Of a DNA stretch of 38,388 nt, positions 1-8,647 are shown in pieces. The stretch's first letter is position 1, and every line of letters begins with the position of its first letter. Source of the DNA: Gammaproteobacteria bacterium UBA2168 (GTDB lineage Bacteria; Pseudomonadota; Gammaproteobacteria; Pseudomonadales; Azotimanducaceae); assembly GCA_002327525.1 (NCBI GenBank), contig DCWG01000156.1, positions 1,245-39,632 on the forward strand, read 5' to 3'. Under the pieces are notes generated by a model. That model was not told where the DNA came from, did not search any database, and worked only from the letters and a program-made list of their open reading frames with translations. The position numbers and the translations under genes were made by a program.

Positions 1-1
1 G

Positions 2-520
2 CAGCTTTGCGACGCTTTCGACATCCCCATACTCAGTCTGTGTGACTGTCCCGGAATCATGGTGGGTCCGGAAATCGAAAAAACTGCACTGGTGCGTCAC
101 GCCGGCCGCATGTTCGTGGTAGGAGCCAACATCGACGTACCGCTCATGACCATCATCACGCGCAAGGCTTACGGACTCGGTGCGCAGGCCATGGCCGGGG
201 GCAGCTTCAAGCTACCGCTGTTCTGCGTCACCTGGCCCACGGGTGAATTCGGTGGCATGGGGCTTGAGGGTGCTGTGAAACTCGGCTTTCGCAAGGAACT
301 CCAGGCCATCGAGGATCCACAGAAACGCAAGCAAACCTACGAGGAGATGGTGGAGGGCATGTACGAGCGCGGCAAGGCCGTGAACATGGCCTCCCACTTC
401 GAACTGGACGACGTGATCGATCCGGCGGATTCGCGGAAGTGGATCGCATCCGCCCTGAGGTCCGTGCCGCACAAGCCCGATCGTGCGCACAAAAAACGGC
501 CCAACGTCGATACCTGGTAG
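2..520 (+). CDS. Acyl-CoA carboxylase carboxyltransferase (beta) subunit, C-terminal part
   Basis: The open frame enters from the left edge and ends at 520, so only about 172 C-terminal residues are visible. They read as the C-terminal half of a carboxyl transferase domain (PccB/AccD5/MmdA type): a D-C-P-G-I-M-V-G-P-E-I-E-K stretch near the start, then V-P-L-M-T-I-I-T-R-K-A-Y-G and a glycine-rich G-G-M-G-L-E-G-A segment, which fit the acyl-CoA binding fold of the family. Such subunits move carboxyl from carboxybiotin to an acyl-CoA. The acyl chain preference cannot be judged from this part. The next gene starts 24 nt downstream in the same direction, so this is probably an upstream member of the 1-5640 operon. 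The biotin carboxylase/BCCP partner is not in the window. The first ATG, at 59, lies inside the conserved domain and is not the true start. Confidence 0.88.
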   Translation, partial: QLCDAFDIPILSLCDCPGIMVGPEIEKTALVRHAGRMFVVGANIDVPLMTIITRKAYGLGAQAMAGGSFKLPLFCVTWPTGEFGGMGLEGAVKLGFRKELQAIEDPQKRKQTYEEMVEGMYERGKAVNMASHFELDDVIDPADSRKWIASALRSVPHKPDRAHKKRPNVDTW

Positions 521-544
521 AGCGCAACGCAAGCAGGGGGTGAC

Positions 545-1435
545 ATGCAGACCAGGTCCTTGGCCACCGCGGACGGCGAATCGCTGCACCGCATTCTCAG
601 CGACATCGAGGCACTCGGCCTCCAGCAGAATCTCACCGAATTGGAGATACAGGGGTACACGGTGGTACCCGGCGTGCTGAGTGCTGATCAGGTGGAAAGA
701 GCGAAGGCCGCCATTCTGGCACGCGTGAAGCGCGATACCGGTAACGACGTCGATCCGGACAATGCCACCGCGGGTGACTCCGAGGGTATGACCTATCTGC
801 CTTACCTGCTCTATGACGACGAGGTGTTCGAAGACATCCTCAGCCAACCCATCCCTCTTACGCTGATCACTTATCTGCTTGGTGAGAGTTGCCTGCTGTC
901 GAGCATGGGGTGTCACTTCAAAGGGCCGGGCGGCGATCCACTGCTGCTGCATTCGGACAACGGCAACGGCATGCCAGCTCCTTTCCCGGTGTATTCGCAG
1001 GTAGCCAATGTCAACTACGCACTGACTCCGTACAGCCAGAAAGCGGGTGCGCTCGCACTGGTGCCCGGCAGCCACAAGCTGGCACGCCAGCCCCAGGGCT
1101 CCGAGATGAGGCTCTCACACGAGCAGCCCAACCCCCGGGCCGTGGTCATGGATATCGATCCAGGAGACGTTGTGGTGTGGCACGGCAACACCTGGCACGG
1201 TTCCTACGCCCGCGAGGTGCCCGGCATCCGAATGAACCTGGCCGTCTATTTCGCGCGTCAGTACGTCCAGACCCAGGAACGGCACAAAGGCGTGGTGCCT
1301 GCGGAGTTTCTGGAACGGCACGTGAACAACGAGAGGATGCAGATCCTGCTAGGCGCTAAGCAGCCTTACGGCTGGCAGGGGGAGGGACCGGATTTCACGA
1401 TCATGGCCCGCAATCCGCGTGGGTTGTACGATTGA
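545..1435 (+). CDS. Phytanoyl-CoA dioxygenase (PhyH) family protein
   Basis: 296 aa, close to the normal PhyH length. These are Fe(II)/2-oxoglutarate oxygenases that hydroxylate an unactivated carbon, often next to a CoA thioester or in small natural products. The iron facial triad is visible: H136-S-D138 (in LLLHSDNGNG) and a distal His in W-H-G-N-T-W-H-G-S (H218 most likely). R229, eleven residues later (IRMNLAVYF), is the probable 2-oxoglutarate-binding Arg. The N-terminal Q-G-Y-T-V-V-P-G-V-L is the usual PhyH opening. ATG at 545 follows an AGCAGGGGG purine run. Spacing to both neighbours is 19-24 nt, so it should be co-transcribed with the carboxylase and the VOC/LLM genes. The substrate is unknown. 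The operon context suggests an oxidative step on an acyl or ring compound. Confidence 0.9.
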   Translation: MQTRSLATADGESLHRILSDIEALGLQQNLTELEIQGYTVVPGVLSADQVERAKAAILARVKRDTGNDVDPDNATAGDSEGMTYLPYLLYDDEVFEDILSQPIPLTLITYLLGESCLLSSMGCHFKGPGGDPLLLHSDNGNGMPAPFPVYSQVANVNYALTPYSQKAGALALVPGSHKLARQPQGSEMRLSHEQPNPRAVVMDIDPGDVVVWHGNTWHGSYAREVPGIRMNLAVYFARQYVQTQERHKGVVPAEFLERHVNNERMQILLGAKQPYGWQGEGPDFTIMARNPRGLYD

Positions 1436-1454
1436 TTGCATTGGGAGGAAATAA

Positions 1455-2231
1455 ATGACCATTCAACTACGCCAGATCTGCCTGGTGGCCAGGGAACTCG
1501 CCCCCGTCATCGACGACCTCACCTCGATCCTCGGCATAAAAGCCTGCTACGTCGATCCAGGCGTCGGCGTATTCGGTCTCGAGAACACGCTCATGCCGAT
1601 TGGGCACAACTTTCTGGAGGTGGTTGCCCCCGTTCAGGAGAAAACGGCAGGCGGACGCTATCTCGACCGTCGCAATGGCGACGGTGGCTATATGGTGATC
1701 ACCCAGGCCGACAACTTCGACAACCAGCAGGCCGCACGCCAACGCGCCCTCGATAGCGGCGTACGCGTGGCTCACGAGAGCCAGCGCGACGGCTGGAACC
1801 TCTGCCAGCTCCACCCCGGCGACATGATCGCGTCCTTTCTCGAAATCGAATGGGACGTGCACGAGGACTTTCAAGGTAACTGGAATCCCGCCGGTGGCGG
1901 CGGCTGGGAGGACATGGTGAAACAGGACGTCACCGTCGACTACCTTGGCGTCGAACTGCAGGGACCCGACCCGATCACCCTGGCCGAGCTCTGGGGGAAC
2001 GTCATCGATGCACCTGTATCCAGAGACGGTGGAGAGCTTTCGCTTGAGCTGAACAATGCCAGCCTGCGTTTCGTGCAAGCACAGGATGGGCGCGGAGCGG
2101 GCCTCGGCGGCCTCGACGTCGCGGTGGCCGATCGCGACGCCATCCTGGCCGCAGCACGCGAGCGGGGCTGCTACGTGAATGATGAGCGCGTCGATATCTG
2201 TGGCACACGCTGGTATTTGCACGATGTCTGA
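1455..2231 (+). CDS. VOC (glyoxalase/bleomycin-resistance fold) family protein
   Basis: 258 aa. The N-terminus I-R/Q-L-R-Q-I-C-L-V-A-R-E-L with D-D-L-T-S-I-L-G is a typical VOC beta-alpha-beta opening, and a second, weaker copy begins near residue 155 (VTVDYLGVELQGPDP), so the protein probably has two paired modules. In this superfamily metal sites come from His/Glu residues spread over the modules. Candidates here are H53 (MPIGHNFLEVV) with E57, but I cannot assign a full triad. The family includes dioxygenases, isomerases and binding proteins, so no reaction is proposed. GGAGG at 1443-1447 is a good ribosome binding site for the ATG at 1455. It sits mid-operon between PhyH and the LLM oxidoreductase. 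Confidence 0.82.
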   Translation: MTIQLRQICLVARELAPVIDDLTSILGIKACYVDPGVGVFGLENTLMPIGHNFLEVVAPVQEKTAGGRYLDRRNGDGGYMVITQADNFDNQQAARQRALDSGVRVAHESQRDGWNLCQLHPGDMIASFLEIEWDVHEDFQGNWNPAGGGGWEDMVKQDVTVDYLGVELQGPDPITLAELWGNVIDAPVSRDGGELSLELNNASLRFVQAQDGRGAGLGGLDVAVADRDAILAAARERGCYVNDERVDICGTRWYLHDV

Positions 2232-2243
2232 CGCCAGGAGAAC

Positions 2244-3173
2244 GTGGTGACCGTCGCCGCGGGACTCGGCATCGCCAACTTCACATTCGACGATGCGCGA
2301 GGATTCTGGAAGTGGGTGGATATGTGTGACGCCGGCGGCGTGGATTCCATCTGGCAGAGCGACCGTATCATCGCAGCAGAGGACAACCTCGAATGCATGA
2401 GCGTGATGGCCGCGCTCGCCGGGCGAACCAAACGCATCAAATTCGGCATGAACGTTGCCAGCCTCGGCTTGCGCGACCCGGTACTGATCGCCAAGCAGTG
2501 TGCAACCATAGATGTTCTGAGCGAGGGGCGCTTGCTTCCGGCCTTTGGCGTTGGCAGCGCACGGTCGCGTGACTATGTCGCGATCAACCGGCCGACCCGC
2601 GGCCGCGGTAAGCGCAGCGGCGAGGGATTGGAGATCATTTCCCGGCTGTGGAGCGAGGAAAGCGTGACTTTCAACGGCAAGTTCTACCAGCTCGACCAAG
2701 CAACCATCGCTCCACGCCCCGTTCAACACCCGCTGCCGCTGTGGGTGGGCGGATCGGCAAAGCCCGCGATCGAGCGCACCGCACGCTGGGGTACCGGTTG
2801 GCAGGCGGGAATCGAATCACCCGAGGACATCGCGCCGGTCATCAGCGCCATCAAGGCCCGTGTGCTCGAAATCGGCCGCACCATCGACGAAGACCATTAC
2901 GGAGCAGGCTTCGGATTCCGATTTGGCGCACACGACCACCTGATGATCACCCGCTACAACGAGATGCTCAAAACCTACCTCGGCAGGGAGCCGAAGGGTT
3001 TCACCGCCGCAGGCGACGTTGGAGACATCATGGCGCTGGTAAACGAATATCGACACGCCGGCGTCGAGAAGTTCATTTTGCGACCCATCGCACGGGGAAC
3101 CCAAGAGATGCTGGAACAAACGAAGCTCTTCATCGAGAAACTGATGCCCGAAATCGCGGCGCTAAACACATGA
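2244..3173 (+). CDS. LLM class flavin/F420-dependent oxidoreductase
   Basis: 309 aa in the luciferase-like monooxygenase superfamily. Visible family features are A-G-L-G-I-A-N at the N-terminus, G-G-V-D-S-I-W-Q-S-D (residues about 32-41), the G-R-T-K-R-I-K-F-G-M-N-V strand, L-S-E-G-R-L-L-P-A-F-G-V-G-S, and P-L-P-L-W-V-G-G-S. The last two are the usual cofactor/substrate loop markers. The superfamily uses FMN or F420. Sequence alone does not settle which, but F420 synthesis genes a few kilobases away favour F420. I use the GTG at 2244 because CAGGAG lies 4-9 nt upstream; a second GTG at 2247 is equally possible. The stop overlaps the start of the amidohydrolase gene (ATGA), implying translational coupling. 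Confidence 0.88.
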   Translation: MVTVAAGLGIANFTFDDARGFWKWVDMCDAGGVDSIWQSDRIIAAEDNLECMSVMAALAGRTKRIKFGMNVASLGLRDPVLIAKQCATIDVLSEGRLLPAFGVGSARSRDYVAINRPTRGRGKRSGEGLEIISRLWSEESVTFNGKFYQLDQATIAPRPVQHPLPLWVGGSAKPAIERTARWGTGWQAGIESPEDIAPVISAIKARVLEIGRTIDEDHYGAGFGFRFGAHDHLMITRYNEMLKTYLGREPKGFTAAGDVGDIMALVNEYRHAGVEKFILRPIARGTQEMLEQTKLFIEKLMPEIAALNT

Positions 3174-4807
3174 TTACTGTCTACACAGCACGTTCCATCA
3201 TCACCATGAACCCGTCGCAGCCCCGCGCACAGGCCGTCGCTGTGCGTGACGGTCGCATCGTCGAAGCGGGCACTCTGGAGTCCCTCGCGCCCTGGCTTTC
3301 GAATCACAAGCACGTGATCGACGAGCGCTTTAAGGACGACATCATCACACCGGGCCTGATCGATGCCCACCTGCACCCGACGATGGGCGCCGTGATCTTG
3401 CCGATGACTTTCATCACCGCCCTGCCCTGGTCATTTCCCTGGGAGGAAGTGCCAGCCACCACCACACCCCAGGCTTATGACGAACGCCTGTCCGAGATCG
3501 CTGCAGGCGCAACCGACCCGTTGATCACCTGGGGCCACCACGAACTATGGCACGGCCCGGTATCACGCTCGCGCATCAACAAGATCAACTCCAGCCACCC
3601 GATCGTGGTATGGAACCGCTCCTTTCACGAGTTGTGTATGAACGACGCCGCCCTCGACTGGCTCGGCATCACCGAGGAGGATGCTGGCAACCGTAAGCAG
3701 ATCGACTACGCCGCTGGCCGTTTTTACGAGAACGGGCTTGGCTATGCGCTGGTAAAACTGAACCCACATCTGTGGGCGCCCGAGCGCATTCGCGACGGGC
3801 TGGAAAAGCTCAAGGCCATGGTGCACTTCGGCGGTCATACGACCATCGCCGACATGGCGGTCGGCATCTTCGATTTCGACACCGAGATGCAGTGGATCCC
3901 GGAAATCTTCGACAACGACGACACTCCGTTTCGGATCGAAATGATCGCCAACGCCCTGGCTCTGGTGCGCGGGCGCACAGAAGAACAGCTGGATACGCTG
4001 GTCGACTCCCTGCCCGGGCGCAACACGCACCGGCTCAGATTCGGCAGGCGCATGAAACTCTTCGCAGACGGCGCGTTCTTCTCGCAACTCGCCCAGCTGA
4101 TGGAACCCGGTTACATCGATGGCCACCACGGCGAGTGGATGATGCAGCCTGAGATCCTGGAGGCGGCAATCCGCAAGTACTGGATGCAGGACTACCGAAT
4201 ACACATACACGTGACCGGTGACCTCGCAGTGGAACTGACGCTTGATATTCTCGAGAAAGTGCAGGCGGAACGACCGCGCTTCAATCACGGCTTCACCCTG
4301 GAACACTTCGGCTTCTCGAATCCCGATCAGGTAGCGCGCGCCGCGAGACTCGGAGTGTGCGTATCCGCCAACATCTACTACCTACACGAACTCTCGGACA
4401 TCTATGCACGCCACTCTGTCGGCTACGAGCGCGCCTCGACCATGGCACGCATAGGCGAGTGTTTCCGTCAGGGAATCACCACCACGATCCATTCCGATTT
4501 CACCATGGCTCCGGCGCAGCCGCTGAACAGCATGTGGGTCGCGGTGAATCGCGTGAATTTCGCCGGAGACGTGATGGGAGAGCATGAACGCATCACCCCC
4601 CAGCAGGGGCTGGAAGCCATCACGATCAATGCGGCTCGAGTACTCGGCCGCGAAGACGAGATCGGCAGCATCCGGGCCGGTAAAATGGCCGACTTCACGG
4701 TACTCGGCGACGACCCGCTGACCATCGACCCGATGCTGATCCGTGATATACCCATTCGCGCGACGGTGTTCGAGGGCCGCGTGTATCCGATAAAACGACC
4801 CCACTGA
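3170..4807 (+). CDS. Amidohydrolase family protein (amidohydrolase_3/YtcJ type)
   Basis: 545 aa. The metal-dependent hydrolase markers are all present: G-L-I-D-A-H-L-H-P-T (HxH on strand 1), H-I-H-V-T-G-D in the middle, F-T-L-E-H-F-G-F (His), a late S-D-F-T-M-A-P (Asp), and the C-terminal I-R-A-G-K-M-A-D-F-T-V-L-G-D-D-P composite-domain signature. Members cleave C-N or C-O bonds in cyclic amides, formamides, imides and the like. The open frame extends far upstream of 3170, but that part is only the shadow of the LLM gene. ATG 3170 overlaps the LLM stop in an ATGA and starts the expected M-I-T-V-Y-T-A-R-S-I-I-T-M-N N-terminus. It is an operon member and may hydrolyse a product of the preceding oxidative steps. 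Confidence 0.9.
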   Translation: MITVYTARSIITMNPSQPRAQAVAVRDGRIVEAGTLESLAPWLSNHKHVIDERFKDDIITPGLIDAHLHPTMGAVILPMTFITALPWSFPWEEVPATTTPQAYDERLSEIAAGATDPLITWGHHELWHGPVSRSRINKINSSHPIVVWNRSFHELCMNDAALDWLGITEEDAGNRKQIDYAAGRFYENGLGYALVKLNPHLWAPERIRDGLEKLKAMVHFGGHTTIADMAVGIFDFDTEMQWIPEIFDNDDTPFRIEMIANALALVRGRTEEQLDTLVDSLPGRNTHRLRFGRRMKLFADGAFFSQLAQLMEPGYIDGHHGEWMMQPEILEAAIRKYWMQDYRIHIHVTGDLAVELTLDILEKVQAERPRFNHGFTLEHFGFSNPDQVARAARLGVCVSANIYYLHELSDIYARHSVGYERASTMARIGECFRQGITTTIHSDFTMAPAQPLNSMWVAVNRVNFAGDVMGEHERITPQQGLEAITINAARVLGREDEIGSIRAGKMADFTVLGDDPLTIDPMLIRDIPIRATVFEGRVYPIKRPH

Positions 4808-4827
4808 GCACGGGAGAACTTCCCCAC

Positions 4828-5640
4828 ATGGACAAAATGCAACAGGCGCAGGATTTTCGCGATGAGAGCGAGGCGCTCTACGAGCTCGTCAAGGATCTCA
4901 CTGAAGAGCAGTTGGCCGCTCCGACAGCGTTCAAGGGTTGGACCATCGACAACGTGATCGGTCATCTGCACGTGTGGAATTATGCCGCCGACCTGGCGCT
5001 CACGGATCCGGATGCCTTTCAGGAGTATCTCACCCAGTTGCGCGACAAGACCGGCGCGGGGGCCACGCTAGCCGAATTCGAGTCGGAGTATATCGGCGGC
5101 CTGACAAAGCACCCGCTCGTCACCCTCTGGCACGACTACCTCGAAGGCATGACCGAGCGTTTTGGTGCGGCCGATCCCGCCATGCGCGTCAAATGGGCCG
5201 GACCCGACATGAGCGTGCGGTCTTCGATCACCGCGCGCCTGATGGAAACCTGGGCACATGGCCAGGAAGTGTACGACCTGCTTGGCACAGTGCGTCAGAA
5301 CGCCGATCGAATCCGCAACATCGTCGTACTCGGCGCAAACACCTACGGCTGGACCTTTGCCGTGCGCAGACAACAACCTCCCGCCCCGGTCCCTCATCTC
5401 ATCCTCACTGCGCCCTCCGGCGAAGTGTGGTCCTACAACGAACCGAGCGCGACCGAGCGTATCGAGGGTGCGGCGGAGGAGTTCTGTCAGGTGGTGACAC
5501 AAGTACGCAACATCGCGGACACAGACCTCAAGGTCACGGGTGCGAACGCCGCCTTGTGGATGTCCATCGCCCAGTGCTTCGCGGGCGTGGCATCACAGCC
5601 ACCCGCACCAGGCACGCGCGTCACGCTTCAGCGCAACTGA
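4828..5640 (+). CDS. TIGR03084-type DinB-like/maleylpyruvate isomerase-fold protein
   Basis: 270 aa. The N-terminal four-helix module opens D-F-R-D-E-S-E-A-L-Y-E-L-V and carries G-W-T-I-D-N-V-I-G-H-L-H-V-W-N, the helix that supplies a metal-binding His in the DinB/mycothiol-maleylpyruvate isomerase fold. The second metal helix is R-L-M-E-T-W-A-H-G-Q-E-V-Y-D. This matches the TIGR03084 group as I remember it. A C-terminal sterol-carrier-like segment (about residues 185-265) follows. Exact chemistry is not established for this group, and thiol-dependent isomerase or transferase activity is only a family analogy. GGGAGAA lies upstream of the ATG at 4828. This is the last gene of the operon, ending just before the palindrome at 5653-5705. 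Confidence 0.8.
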   Translation: MDKMQQAQDFRDESEALYELVKDLTEEQLAAPTAFKGWTIDNVIGHLHVWNYAADLALTDPDAFQEYLTQLRDKTGAGATLAEFESEYIGGLTKHPLVTLWHDYLEGMTERFGAADPAMRVKWAGPDMSVRSSITARLMETWAHGQEVYDLLGTVRQNADRIRNIVVLGANTYGWTFAVRRQQPPAPVPHLILTAPSGEVWSYNEPSATERIEGAAEEFCQVVTQVRNIADTDLKVTGANAALWMSIAQCFAGVASQPPAPGTRVTLQRN

Positions 5641-5652
5641 CGTAAAGCCCCC

Positions 5653-5705
5653 CAAAAAGGGGACGGGTACACTTAAACTAGACAAGTGTACCCGTCCCCT
5701 TTTTG
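5653..5705. repeat. Perfect 22-bp-arm palindrome, REP/RAYT-like, likely bidirectional terminator
   Basis: The arms at 5653-5674 and 5684-5705 are exact reverse complements with a 9-nt loop (AAACTAGAC). The arm core is GGGGACGGGTACACTT bounded by an A5 run, so on either strand the hairpin is followed by a T run. It sits between two convergent genes (stops at 5640 and 5719), as expected of a bidirectional intrinsic terminator. The GGGGACGGGTAC core resembles the short palindromes mobilised by REP-associated tyrosine transposases in many gammaproteobacteria, and a related core occurs at 12826-12842. No transposase is in the window. Confidence 0.85.
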
Positions 5706-5718
5706 ATTTCTGCCGCGG

Positions 5719-6672
5719 TTACTCACCACCGAAGAAGCGCCGCGGATTGTCGACGAACAGCTGACGAATCACATCGTCACCCACCCCCATCTCCTCGAGG
5801 TCCGGCATGACATGGCGCTTCATGTAGAGGTATTGATCCGGATTGAAGCGCTGGAAATCGTGCATGGCGGGTATGGTGCCATCGGGCTGTTCGTTGTGGA
5901 TGTGCAGACAGATACAGTCGTGTGACGGGCACAGACGGTCTGCGTAGCCCAGGTCGATGAGGTTCTTGAGCGTCACGGTACGCATGTGCGGGCTCACAAA
6001 ACGGCCCGGGTAGCGATCCAGACCCAGGTAACAACCCTGATCGAGTATCCACTGCAGGTACTCGGTGTCCGTCGTGTCGTTGGAGTGGTCGATCTTCACC
6101 TTCGTGAGATCCACACCCTCCTCCTGGAAGATGGCGATCTGCCGGCGCGCCACCTGCCCAGTGGGGTAGGAATGCACCATGATCGGCAAACCCGTCTCGT
6201 TGTGCGCCCGCGCCACGGCCCGCGTCATGGTTTCGAGCGGTGCCGTCACGCCCTCGAAATCCGCCGCGCATTTGAGGATGCCAGCCTTGATGTCAGTGCC
6301 GCGAAAACCCTCGGTGATGTCCCGAATGAACTCCCGTGCCATCTGGTTGGCACCCACGCCCCACATGAAGCGCGGCACTTCCAGCCACCAACCGGTGACG
6401 TTGATGAGGTTGACGCCCGACTCCCGCGATACACGCTCGAGTAGATCCGCGTCGCGGCCGAGATCGAACGTGGTGGCATCCACCATGGTGTCGATACCCT
6501 CGGCCTTGGCGGTCTTCAGGCACTCGATGGCACGTTCTTCGCGGTTCTCACCCAGGAGATCCGGGTAACTGGTGTACAACCCGCTCGTACTCACCATCAC
6601 GTGCTCGTGCATCAGCGTGAAACCGAGCTCACCCGGCGTGATGGGCCCGAGCACCGAGTTGATCGTCGTCAT
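5719..6672 (-). CDS. Phosphotriesterase-family (PTE-like) metal hydrolase
   Basis: 317 aa from the ATG at 6672, the usual PTE/lactonase length. The binuclear metal ligands can be placed: H22 and H24 (MHEHV), K134 in AGILKCA (the carbamylated lysine), H167 (MVHSY), H196 (IDHSND) and D252 (PSHDC). Family members hydrolyse phosphotriesters, lactones or N-acyl compounds. The natural role is more often a lactonase or amidase. The open frame extends 33 codons further, but that extension has no family similarity, and AGGGAA precedes the 6672 start. The last residues N-P-R-R-F-F-G are the typical C-terminal motif. It is monocistronic, facing the catabolic operon across the palindrome. Confidence 0.9.
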   Translation of the reverse strand: MTTINSVLGPITPGELGFTLMHEHVMVSTSGLYTSYPDLLGENREERAIECLKTAKAEGIDTMVDATTFDLGRDADLLERVSRESGVNLINVTGWWLEVPRFMWGVGANQMAREFIRDITEGFRGTDIKAGILKCAADFEGVTAPLETMTRAVARAHNETGLPIMVHSYPTGQVARRQIAIFQEEGVDLTKVKIDHSNDTTDTEYLQWILDQGCYLGLDRYPGRFVSPHMRTVTLKNLIDLGYADRLCPSHDCICLHIHNEQPDGTIPAMHDFQRFNPDQYLYMKRHVMPDLEEMGVGDDVIRQLFVDNPRRFFGGE

Positions 6673-6786
6673 CGTATTCCCTTCAGCGGTGTGTATGCGC
6701 TCTATGCTCACCAGCACCGCCCACCACGTCAATCCTCGGAGACTGGCATACTGGGATTTCACCAACATCAACGGAGCCTCTCCTAG

Positions 6787-7462
6787 CCCATCGAACTCAC
6801 GCCCATAGAAGCACGCGTCATCGGCTGCCTGCTGGAGAAATCCGTACTAACCCCGAATCAGTACCCACTCACGTTCAATGCGCTAACCAGCGCCTGCAAT
6901 CAGAAATCCTCTCGCGATCCGATGATGTCGCTAGAACCAGGCAAAGTGCAACAAACCATCCGCTCGCTGGAGGCCGAGCACCTCGTGCGTACGCAGAAGA
7001 GTTTTCGCACTCAAATCGAGAAGTACACACAACGACTGTGCAGCACTCTATCTCAAGATATGGAGTCTCCGGAAAACCTGGGGCGGTTCATTCAGCGACC
7101 ACCAGTTCGACGAGCCCGAGTTCGCTATCGTGTGTGTCCTGCTGCTGCGTGGACCACGCACCCCGGGCGAGCTCCGCTCCAACAGCCGTCGTCTGCATAC
7201 CTTCGAGGACAATCGGGCGGTTGAAGAAGTGTTACGGGAACTGATCAAGCGCAAACTGGTCGTGCAACTGCCGCACCCCGGGTCGGCGCCATCACCAGTA
7301 CATGCATCTGCTGAGTGTGGAGAGATCGAGACCGCTCCAGTACCCCGAACCGACCGGCCGCAACCACCTCGAGCGGAACCGTCCGCCAATTCTGATCTGG
7401 AAGCGCGAGTGGCCGCCCTGGAGGCAGAGGTCACGCCCCTGAAGCGCGCGCTGGATCTGTGA
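6787..7462 (+). pseudogene. yceH: YceH (DUF480) family protein, degenerate
   Basis: Translation from 6787 gives an excellent YceH start (PIELTPIEARVIGCLLEKS, then TPNQYPLTFNALTSACNQKS) through [10 protein letters not shown] near 7050. Homology then moves to another frame: [24 protein letters not shown] and [12 protein letters not shown]. The expected Q-Y-M-H-L-L-S block near 7300 lies in yet another frame, before the C-terminal coiled coil ([12 protein letters not shown], to 7462) returns to the previous one. No start codon precedes 6787 in frame (a TAG sits at 6784). With at least three frame changes and no start, this is a dead gene. Intact YceH proteins are about 210-230 aa winged-helix proteins of unclear function. 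Confidence 0.85.
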
Positions 7463-7570
7463 GGCTCGCCGGCACCAGTTTGATGTAACGCACACTCACC
7501 TCCCCCCCCATTGATCTCACCTGAGCAACCGGCTCATGCATCCCCGCCGCGTGCACACGAACGCGGCTGC

Positions 7571-8485
7571 TCAACCTTTCAGGCTGGTCACGAACTCCAT
7601 CGTGCGGGCAGCAGCCCCTTGTTCAACTTCCATGATGGCGGCGTTGAAGTCCGTGACCCCGGCACTCTCCAGGCGCGAAATCTCGCTGCGCAAAAAGTTC
7701 TCGTCTCCCACGATGGCGATGTCCGCGGGTCCGTCCACACCCTCCCGATCGAGCATCGCCCTGTAACTCGGCAGCTGTCCATATACAGTCAACAAATGGG
7801 CGAGCTTCTCGCGCGCCGCGTCAGGATCGTTGGTCAGTATCATCGGATAACCACCCACCACGCGTGGTTCCGGTCGACCCGCCGCACCCGCAGCTTCCGT
7901 CAGACGTTTGACGATATGCTCCTCCATGGTCTTTTTACCAACCATCCACGTGTTGGTTCCATTGGTCATCTCGCCCGCTATCCTGAGCATCGCCGGTCCG
8001 AGAGCGGCCACCACCACATCCATGTTCTCGCCACCGCGTATGTCCATGGTCACGCCGCGCACCCTGTACTCCTCTCCCTCGAACGTGGCCTCCTCGCCAC
8101 GTACCAACGGCATGAGCACGCTCAGATACTCACGCATGTGCGCGGCTGGCTTTGCATATGAGAGCCCCAGCATGTCCTCGATCACCACCTTGTGGGAAAG
8201 GCCGATACCGAGCGTAAAGCGACCACCCGAGGCAGCCTGAGTGGTCAGCGCCTGCTGTGCGATAGCGGTGGGATGGCGCGGATAGGTCGGTGTCACCGCC
8301 GTACCCAGCCCGATACGGCTAGTTTCCCGCCCGATCAACCCGAGCGTGCCGATGCCGTCGTACGAAAAGATGTTGGCCATCCATATGTTGTCGAGGCCGG
8401 CAGCCTCGGCTTCCCTCGCCCGGTCGATGACGTCGTCGAGGGTCATGGTCGTGCCGTCCGCCCCCAGCATGATACCGATACGCAT
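7571..8485 (-). CDS. LLM class F420-dependent oxidoreductase
   Basis: 304 aa. M-R-I-G-I-M-L-G-A-D-G opens the TIM barrel, A-E-A-A-G-L-D-N-I-W-M-A-N-I matches the F420-type LLM pattern, and T-L-G-I-G-L-S-H-K and G-R-F-T-L-G-I-G are typical cofactor loops. It resembles the TIGR03564-like F420 group, by memory only. Its position, divergent from and about 160 nt away from the F420:NADP reductase gene, strongly suggests use of F420. AAGGAAGA precedes the ATG on the reverse strand. The substrate is unknown. Confidence 0.88.
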   Translation of the reverse strand: MRIGIMLGADGTTMTLDDVIDRAREAEAAGLDNIWMANIFSYDGIGTLGLIGRETSRIGLGTAVTPTYPRHPTAIAQQALTTQAASGGRFTLGIGLSHKVVIEDMLGLSYAKPAAHMREYLSVLMPLVRGEEATFEGEEYRVRGVTMDIRGGENMDVVVAALGPAMLRIAGEMTNGTNTWMVGKKTMEEHIVKRLTEAAGAAGRPEPRVVGGYPMILTNDPDAAREKLAHLLTVYGQLPSYRAMLDREGVDGPADIAIVGDENFLRSEISRLESAGVTDFNAAIMEVEQGAAARTMEFVTSLKG

Positions 8486-8647
8486 TGTCTTCCTTAATTC
8501 AGGTCATAAAGGCGCCCACCTTAGCGGAAAGCATCGGCTGCCGGGAAGTGAACGAACAAGGGTATGGCGCACCGACGGCAAGAGGCGGCATAATCGGCCG
8601 CTTTTCGCGGACACGATGTTGACCGCAAGCGCACAACGGGAGATCTG

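Noticed and set aside
212..1075. Long reverse open frames opposite the PhyH and carboxylase genes (also 1467-2729)
   Set aside because: They are mirror frames of strongly supported forward genes, low in family-like motifs and without ribosome binding sites.
2648..3169. N-terminal extension of the amidohydrolase frame
   Set aside because: It lies inside the LLM gene in another frame and shows no domain. The natural start is ATG 3170.
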